Assembly (NCBI GenBank): GCA_027575765.1
Contig: JANBPT010001072.1
Coordinates: forward strand, 1 to 15,180
Direction: 5' to 3'
Source: Tieghemiomyces parasiticus
Taxonomy: Eukaryota; Kickxellomycota; Dimargaritomycetes; Dimargaritales; Dimargaritaceae
Length of the DNA stretch: 15,180 nt
Below the pieces are notes generated by a model. The model saw only the letters and a program-made list of their open reading frames with translations, did no database searches and was not told the DNA's origin. Shown here piece after piece: positions 8,989 to 15,180 of this stretch (position 1 is the first letter of the stretch; every line of letters starts with the position of its first letter). The position numbers and the translations under genes were made by a program.

Positions 8989-10497
8989 TATCCTGCGCAC
9001 CTTTCGTTGTCCACACTAAACTGGCGCGGTTGGCTTCATTATGACTCTGAATGTGTATATACACGGCCCCAGGGCCCGTCTCTGCTACCCCATCAGCCTC
9101 CTGCCCACCAGTCTCTTCATACTTGCGTTCTCTACCTCCCTATTACAATCCATCGCCTCTCCCTATCGATTATACGCGGGGAAAATGGTGGGGGGGGGTT
9201 CCCTCCCCCCATATGTGCCGTGTAGTGTAAACGATAGGTGTCTCTGGCTCTGGCTTCTTTTATCGGCATTCCGATTATCTCTAAACTAAAATCTCGATTC
9301 AAAAACAACTAGCGCGCTATTCGTAGTTAAGGCCACATCTACGCACGATGCTTTCGCATTTTCAAAAGGCCAAGTGAGAGGATACCATTTATGCGGCCCC
9401 TTGTAGAAGCAATTCGCCCAACAGGAGCCGCTGCGGTTTTCGCCAAGAGTGTCAGGAGGCCAGTGGCTCTCACTGCGACATCATGGTAGACTTCCGCCCA
9501 AACAAACTGCGGCAGGTTATCCTCTTCCTTCCTGTTCATTCAAATCACTAATAATCTTGGTAGGTTACGTTAGGGGCAGTTAGGTCCACGACGTGGATCA
9601 AGCAGCCATGCCCTTCCTCTCAGTGTAATAGCGCAAAAAATAGTTTATATGGGACACGGTAGTCAAGGAGAGTGGGACTTGCACGCATGGCGTAGTAAAT
9701 AGGTTCAGACGAAGGGAATAATGTAGACGACTAGTTGACACCCCAGTAACCGCATACCCGCCGCTTAGGCTGCAACAGTAACCACACCAACCAATCCAAA
9801 GAAAAAAAAGAGCGCCGTCAAAGTGCAACGGTCCATTATTTCGCCCCTACAACTTTGCTGTCCTACCCGCCACGCCCTGCCCAGGGCTGACCGCTAAATA
9901 ACCTCTACCGTTTGTACAACATATACTCCCCTCCTTTCCGGCCTTTCGCATTGGGGTTAGAACTCCGCTTTCCTTAACGTCGTCTTCGTAACCCTTACCA
10001 TCGCTACCAGTTAAACTCATGGGTTAGTGGGTGGGTTGACCATTCCTTGCGACCCGAATTAGCCGTTCCATAACACTAACCTAGCGAACAGTAGGGAGTC
10101 AACCTTCTTTTTTATAATATTACTATCTGCCCCAAAAACAAGTCCACCTTCCAAGTGACGTGCTAAACCTTAACCTCGTAAGTAAAGAGTAGCTTGCTAG
10201 CGACGTTTTCATCGTTGTTTTTAATGTCACTATAGTGTGGCTGAATGTACCGAACTTATGGTCGACAGACTTTTACATCACCTCAATCCCAACCATACGG
10301 CGAGCTTTTCCCACCCTTCGCTTGTGTGCTTACCCTTTTCCCTTGCATAGTCTCCCTTAACCGTTGGATTGTCCATCGCGCTCAACCTCGGAATCCATCT
10401 TCGTCAGGGCAGAGCCTCGTACCAAAAGGAATCCCCTACCACCACCACCCTAGTCAGTCGACACCTAGCGATCCCCAGTCCCGTTACTACATATTCA
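8989..10497. other. gene-free intergenic region between AGFG-like gene and EXO1
   Basis: About 1.5 kb holding the 3' UTR of the ArfGAP gene and distal EXO1 upstream sequence. It becomes AT-richer from ~9240. No canonical AATAAA follows the ArfGAP stop. Visible items are a perfect 12-nt palindrome GTGTATATACAC at 9053-9064, the G9/C-rich hairpin at 9188-9212, and a 13-nt palindrome TCCACG-A-CGTGGA at 9585-9597. An 8-nt inverted pair, AGTGAGAG (9373-9380) with CTCTCACT (9467-9474), is also present. Minus-strand open frames at 9339-9539 and 9598-9828 look non-coding. Confidence 0.55.
9188..9212. repeat. G9/C-rich hairpin in 3' flank of the AGFG-like gene
   Basis: G9 at 9190-9198 can pair with CCTCCCCCC at 9202-9210 around a TTC loop, as nine pairs with one G-T. 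T9189-A9211 and G9188-T9212 extend it to eleven. It lies 200 nt past the ArfGAP stop, so it could sit in the 3' UTR. The G run alone could also form other G-rich structures. Function unknown. Confidence 0.6.
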
Positions 10498-10506
10498 TAT
10501 TTATAG
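10498..10506 (+). promoter_or_regulatory. TATA-like box of EXO1
   Basis: TATTTATAG lies 80 nt upstream of the EXO1 ATG at 10578 and is followed by C/T-rich leader sequence, a spacing compatible with a fungal core promoter. A related TATTTATAA lies in the divergent region at 4913. The assignment rests on sequence and position only. Confidence 0.5.
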
Positions 10507-10577
10507 AGCTCCCCCTACTCTAGTCCAGTCGGACAACGCCCATTTCCCTTTTGCCTCCCTGCTTGCCACCTGTCGCC

Positions 10578-13406
10578 ATGGGAATCACTGGCCTCCTCCC
10601 GCTGCTCAAGTCCATTCAAAAGCCATGCACGCTGAAAGACCTGGCTGGGTGCCGAGTGGCCGTCGACGCCTACGTGTGGCTCCATAAAGGTGCATTCAGC
10701 TGTGCGACCGAATTATGCATGAACCAGCCCACAGACAAGTAAGTGCAGTAGGTTCCCAGGAGGGGAGGGCAAGTGGTGCCCCATTTGATGTACCTTTTGA
10801 GGTTAAAAAAGCTTATATATGATATGTAATTGAGGCCGGCGTGATAGAAGCATTTTTTTACTACAACTGGTGGTATCGGATGGCCCACAATATCCCTACC
10901 GGCTTTACCAGTACTTCGCTTATCCTGTCCCCACCTTCTCTCACTTACCCCACCCCACATTCGTCCATTACCACCTACTCCTACGCCGACCTTCCCCCTT
11001 TTTTTTGCTCGCAGGTTCGTCACGTACTGCATGTTCTTCGTCAACATGCTCCGCCACCACGACATCAAACCCATCCTTGTCTTCGACGGTGGAGCCCTAC
11101 CGTCTAAACAGTGTACCGAGGATGACCGCCAGCGCAAACGTGACGCCGCTCTGGCTCGTGCCACGCAGCTCATGCGGGGCGGTCATCGCCGGGAGGCCGC
11201 CGAAGCCTTCCAAAAGTGCCTGGATATTACCCCAGAGATCGCCCATCAATTCATCAAAGTAAGCGTTTTGATATCTCTAATTGACTGTCGGATCGATTCC
11301 TCGTGGCGAGGCCGCACTGGGATTATATATATATATATGCGCGCAAATCGAAACTGGCATTTAATCGGCATACATCGACATTATTCCCGCTCCTTCACGT
11401 CACCTCAGCGCCTACGCCAGGAAAAGGTTGACTACATTGTCGCGCCCTACGAGGCAGACGCGCAACTGTACTACCTAGATAAGGCCGGTCTGGTCGATGC
11501 CGTGATCACCGAAGACTCCGACTTACTGGCGTTTGGCTGCCGGCGCATCATTTTCAAGCTTGACCGTAGCGGCTGCGGCGTAGAGATTCGCGGTGCCGAC
11601 CTCTCCAAGGTCCGAGACGGTAAGGCCGGTCTTGACTTGACGCAATGGTCGCTAGACCGATTCCGCCAGATGTGCATCCTGTCCGGATGTGACTACCTTC
11701 CATCCATTCCGCGCATTGGCATCAAGACGGCCTACCAGTTGCTAAAGAAACACGGGCATATCAAGGCTGTACTGAAGACCTTGCGCCAGGAGGGCAAGTT
11801 CGAAGTGCCCCCTGCGTACGAGGCCGAGTTTCGACGGGCCGAGTTAACATTCATGCACCAGCGGGTTTATGATCCGTTCCGGGGCGTCGTAACCCCGTTG
11901 AACGCGTTGCCCGATGGAGCCGACGAGGCCGAGATGGATTACATTGGGCGGTAAGTATCGATGCGTGTGTGTAGCTATTACTATTACTTTTTGGTAGCTT
12001 GAGTTTGGTTATTGAATAGGTGGTCCCTACGTTCGCCAGAACATACGAATGGAGAGGGTATACTTATTGAAAGAGGAGATAGTTACCATAACCTATTTTT
12101 TAACGACCACTTCCATACACTACCTGCCGCGTTTAGCGCCCTGGATAAAGAACTAGCCATGGGGATCGCCAGCGGCGACATCAACCCGGTTACTCACCAG
12201 CCGTTTACCATCAGTCAGCCATCACCGGTTGCTGCCTTCTTTAGTCCGGTAAGATCCATCGTTTCCGTCTTGATATACTTTAGCAACATTTCGATACAAA
12301 CCGGGCACTTTAGGGATACATGACGGCCCTATTCCCTCTACTTCGGAAACTAACTTAACTCCTCTCCCTGCATCCATTTTTTTTCGCTTCCTTTCCAACC
12401 GTTCCAGAGTCCCAAGACCACCGCGGTGGTCACAGAGGTGTCGGTCACCCAGACCCGACTCACCCTTGCCACGCCGGCGCGGGCCGCCATGGTATCACGA
12501 AGTAAGTGGTCTTTTTTGGAGTTCACATTCGTCTTTGTCACCATGTCCCTCCGAAGCCAAGCATGCTCTTTACCAGTTTTAGGTGACTTAAAGTCATATG
12601 TATTGTAATATTCACTCCGTCTCTCTCACTCCCTCCCCTCGTTAGCCTCCGCTAAAACTTCCGTCACTATCGACCTCCGGGAGTCGCCACCACCCTCGCC
12701 CGTACCTTCGCCGGCCCCGCGGCCGACGCAACCGGCGACTATGTCATCCGAGATCGTCACGGTCACAGCCGACCGCAGCCGGTTCTTTGGGCGCAATCCG
12801 TCGTCCTTGACGACTCTGGCGGCGGACACCATTTCAAATTTGAGTGGCGGCTGCACCGGTGGCGACAAGTCCCACGTGCGTACAGGGTCCTTTGTCGCCA
12901 GCTCGCAGGATACCCTCGTCGCCGACGACCCGGCCAGCCAACCCACCGCTTCGCAAGGCAGCCTTACTGGCGGTGGTAGTGGGTTCAGCTGGAGTCAGTC
13001 GTCTACCAGTACCCTTGTCAACTCGCGACCCCCCTCCCGTACCTCGTCATCTTTCTTTGATCTTACGGGCAACGGGTTCCAGTTGGATCACCGTACCAAC
13101 GATACCACCAAGGATTTCCTCCCCGTGTACCATATGCCCTTTCCCGGAGCCCGGCGGACCGCCGCTGTAGCTTCGGGTAATAAGCGGCGACTCAGTGGCG
13201 GTGTGGTCATGGGCACCACTGGCATTAGGTTGTTTGACTACGATGACGACGATGAAGTTCGGGACGATGATGTGGAGAAAGCCGCGCCCAGCTCGCCCCT
13301 CCTGTCGCCGCGATTGTGTGCTGCAGGCCGACTGGCACCGACGGTGTTTCCGTTGCCACTGACCGCTAGCCCCGACAAAATGAAACGACCGCGGTGCTCC
13401 GACTAG
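10578..13406 (+). CDS. EXO1: exonuclease 1 (XPG/Rad2 family 5'-3' exonuclease and flap nuclease), 637 aa, six exons
   Basis: Exons: 10578-10738, 11015-11258, 11409-11950, 12137-12248, 12408-12501 and 12646-13406; all junctions keep phase. The protein resects DNA in mismatch repair and double-strand-break processing by a two-metal mechanism. The XPG-N region starts MGITGLLPLL; metal ligands Asp30, Asp78, Glu150, Asp152, Asp171, Asp173 and Asp230 are all present, with Lys85 and Arg92 of the mobile arch. SGCDYLPSIPRIGIKTA starts the helix-two-turn-helix. The nuclease core closes with GDINPVTHQPF (329-339). The C-terminal tail is Ser/Pro-rich and probably disordered. It holds RSRFF at 428-432, matching the Mlh1-interacting (MIP) box, an acidic Asp run from ~582, and basic KRR (564-566) and KMKRPR (629-634) that could serve nuclear import. 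Exon 4 could instead begin at 12020, adding 39 in-frame residues not expected in the family. 5' ATG context is GCCATGG. Confidence 0.95.
11259..11408 (+). other. EXO1 intron 2: 150 nt, stop-free and frame-preserving
   Basis: The donor is GTAAGC, weaker than the usual GTAAGT here, and the acceptor is CCTCAG. The intron length is a multiple of three and has no stop in the EXO1 frame, so retention would insert 50 residues between Lys135 and Arg136. Family alignment places those residues next to each other (FIK then RLRQEKVDYIVAPYEAD), so splicing is the expected event. Confidence 0.85.
11324..11345. repeat. (TA)7 microsatellite continuing into GCGCGC
   Basis: An alternating pyrimidine-purine run of 22 nt: seven TA units and a T (11324-11338), then GCGCGCA. 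It lies inside EXO1 intron 2. Such alternation can favour Z-DNA or cruciform structure; that is general knowledge, not shown here. Confidence 0.85.
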
Positions 13407-14456
13407 GATGACGGGCTGGTAAGTGGGTAAAGGTAGTGTACAAACATGGGGACTGTTGTGCATTAACCCGATATCCCAGATTTTACACACATACACACCC
13501 CGTCCCCACATGCCCTTATAAAGCTATACAGTATTTCGTCTCGGGTGGGATGACCCTGAAATGACAGCTACATGGGTTGATTGAGCGACGGAACAGTCAC
13601 TGCTGTGTGACCTTCATTGGGTAAGCTGATTGTAGCTTGGTGTAGACCTAAATCTCTAAGGTGGGAAAAATACTTTACAAGGCGCCCCTAACGTTAGAGG
13701 ATGGGATACAGGAGAAGCTCATCTTTGGCGCCTTTCCCCCCCCCCCCTGAAATTACGCCATTGTTGCCGGATTTCCACCAGGAGTGATGTGGCGCCCGAG
13801 GACCAGAAAGCCTAACCCTCGTAGCTGACAGAATGGACCGCGGGGTAAGGGGCCTAACGTCGGGTGGGTCGCAGAATGAGTCGCAGGACGTTCCGTGATG
13901 TATACGATATGGAGGGGACTGGAGCCCCTTGTATACGGTGGGTAAGTCGATATTTACTGGGGAGTTGGATGGGGGGGACGGCGGATCCGCAACGACTGGT
14001 CATAGGGGTTTAGGCCAGATACTCCAGCCGGCCAATGCAAGCCGCGGTGACGACTCCAAGGCCCCGCGCCCTGGTGGACAATTCCGCTCTATTGACCAAG
14101 TTGCCGTGGGTCACGCCGGAACCCCCCCCCACCATCACCGTCACAAAGCACTCAGCAGCTGCCCTGGGTCGCTGGCTGCCTTGGCACAAGCCCACCTAGT
14201 CCCGCTACCCTGGGCTACTGTCGACCGCAACGGGGGGGGGCGAGTCACAAACCGTAGCACCTGTTGTTACTCTGTGCTTGGTCTGGCAGTGGGATGCAAC
14301 CAAGGGAGAAAACAATCAAGACCTCACCGCGGTCCCTCCACTGGACTTTAGAGGAGGTGGTGGGCATGTATGCAGGGAGGTGATGGGGGCTATAGCTTGG
14401 CGCTAGATTGTTCGGCACGTACCCACTACTGCGGAGCGCCGTAGCGCATCCCCTCT
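13407..14456. other. gene-free region downstream of EXO1
   Basis: About 1 kb without a supported gene. The plus-strand open frame ending at 14351 has no ATG start near its 5' end and a low-complexity product. The region holds several homopolymer runs: C12 at 13736-13747, C9 at 14122-14130 and G9 at 14232-14240. It also has a compound inverted repeat at 13900-13936. A TTATAAA lies at 13516-13522 but its role is unclear. No canonical AATAAA for EXO1 is seen. Confidence 0.5.
13900..13936. repeat. compound inverted repeat downstream of EXO1
   Basis: Outer arms GTATAC (13900-13905 and 13931-13936) flank inner arms AGGGG (13913-13917) and CCCCT (13925-13929) around a 7-nt loop. The spacing between inner and outer arms is unequal (7 nt left, 1 nt right), so the folded form would have a bulge. 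Function unknown. Confidence 0.5.
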
Positions 14457-15180
14457 GTGATTAAGCCTTTGAATGTAATATTTAACCAGGCCTACCCAGC
14501 GGCCCCTCGCCCACCCCGCTCCCCTTGGGCCCGTAGCTTTCCCGCTGTGTTCACCCTTTCCAGTCCTCGGTTCCATTCCAAACTTCCTCTCCGCTCACAA
14601 CCCCTCCACTACTCCTTTCCCATTCCCTTTGACCCGTTTCACCTGGCCCCTCCCCTCAAGTGCACGCCAGCCACCAGGCCATACTACAAAGTGCCTCCTT
14701 CATGTCGCGTACCTTCCCTCCCTCCCATTTATAACCATCCCCGCCATCGGGTTGACCCCATCCTCTTTGACGGTGTGGTTTCCTTCACAGCCTCGCCCGC
14801 CCTCATAGTTGACTGCCCCGTCAGCGCTGCGCCACTTGTTTCCATCGTCGCATTTTCCCCTCTGCTGCCCGACTGCGCTGCATCCCATTGGCTTTGAACC
14901 CATATAACTAGACCTCGGATTTACCCTTCTCCTCCTGCAGACCCGTCTCGCTCATTCACTAGCCGCTGGACCCGGTACCTGCCTTGTACCTCTACCTATT
15001 GCCGTCTTCTCCTACCCTGTCTCATTCCACTCCAACCCCTCGCTCGTGTGTTCTCCCTTCGGCGCCACCGGCCCCTCTCCCCATCCCTTAGATTGCGTCG
15101 CTCCGCTCCGCTCGCCCACCCATGCCCCGCCGGTCACCTCCGTCTCACCCATCCCGCCCCTCTCGTCCACTCTCCCCCTC
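14457..15180 (+). promoter_or_regulatory. pyrimidine-rich tract, probable promoter/leader of a gene beyond the right edge
   Basis: The plus strand is strongly C/T-rich for ~700 nt up to the window end, like the sequence before the other plus-strand genes. A TTTATAAC at 14728-14735 is the same 8-mer as in the divergent element at 4915-4922. A CTTCTCCTCCTGCAG at 14926-14940 resembles a 3' splice site, and the frame after it stays open to the edge without an ATG. A 5'-UTR intron or exon start is possible but unproven. Confidence 0.4.

Noticed and set aside
9339..9828. Two minus-strand open frames (9339-9539, 9598-9828) as a small split gene
   Set aside because: The upstream frame begins with TTG rather than ATG, no consensus donor/acceptor joins them in phase, and products look like no known small protein.
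9560..10030. Telomere-like TTAGGG / GGGTTAG words
   Set aside because: Only scattered single units; no tandem array, so no interstitial telomere or chromosome end.
10015..10120. tRNA-like box A (GGGTTAGTGGG) followed by a T run
   Set aside because: No box B (GGTTCGANTCC) at the needed distance and no cloverleaf.
12012..12136. Open frame before EXO1 exon 4 as constitutive coding sequence
   Set aside because: It would place ~39 extra residues in a conserved junction, is AT-rich and intron-like, and ends with branch-point and acceptor signals. Kept only as an alternative-splicing finding.
13785..13840. C/D-box snoRNA candidate (GTGATGT ... CTGA)
   Set aside because: The C box deviates from RUGAUGA and the ends do not form a terminal stem.
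13929..14351. Plus-strand open frame of 140 codons downstream of EXO1
   Set aside because: Starts at TTG, low-complexity Gly/Arg/His-rich product crossing two homopolymer runs; no family or gene signals.
1..15180. Mobile element, CRISPR array or horizontally acquired gene cluster
   Set aside because: No terminal repeats, transposase, reverse transcriptase or regularly spaced repeats were seen, and all recognisable genes are standard intron-bearing nuclear genes.

Overview
The window looks like nuclear DNA of a fungus. All recognisable proteins are eukaryotic: exonuclease 1, an SR-type cyclophilin and an AGFG-like ArfGAP. Introns are short (127-436 nt, mostly 127-205) with near-constant GTAAGT-type donors and CAG/TAG acceptors, the promoters carry pyrimidine tracts, and coding exons are GC-rich. 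Large cyclophilin G-type SR proteins and AGFG-type ArfGAPs suggest an early-diverging, non-Dikarya fungus. That placement is inference and could not be checked here.

Layout, left to right. (1) 1-922: gene-free flank with a TATA-like box and a (CT)10 tract leading into (2) a two-exon gene at 923-1991 (+) for an unrecognised 313-aa protein with a basic N-terminus, a Pro/Ala-rich middle, a four-Cys patch and a charged helical C-terminus; a poly(A) signal follows at 2062. (3) 2505-4040 (-): a two-exon, convergent SR-cyclophilin (PPIG type, 461 aa). (4) 4041-5811: a 1.8-kb divergent intergenic region with a striking pair of inverted repeats at 4904-4961 and a pyrimidine-rich leader. (5) 5812-8988 (+): a six-exon AGFG-like ArfGAP (686 aa) with NPF, DPF and DPW endocytic motifs. 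(6) 8989-10577: 1.6 kb with no convincing gene, including a G9/C-rich hairpin. (7) 10578-13406 (+): a six-exon EXO1 (637 aa) with all metal-binding acidic residues and a Mlh1-interaction (MIP-box-like) motif. (8) 13407-15180: no gene recognised; the last ~700 nt are strongly pyrimidine-rich, like the leaders of the plus-strand genes upstream, and probably belong to a gene beginning beyond the right edge.

The genes do not form a pathway. They are four independent nuclear loci: DNA end resection and mismatch repair (EXO1), pre-mRNA processing-linked prolyl isomerase (SR-cyclophilin), vesicle and endocytic Arf regulation (AGFG), and one orphan. I found no mobile element, CRISPR array, rRNA or convincing tRNA, and no evidence of a multi-gene novel system. 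The best leads are the orphan gene, the composite inverted-repeat element in the divergent promoter, and two frame-preserving splice alternatives in EXO1. All exon boundaries were derived by hand from splice consensus, phase continuity and family similarity.
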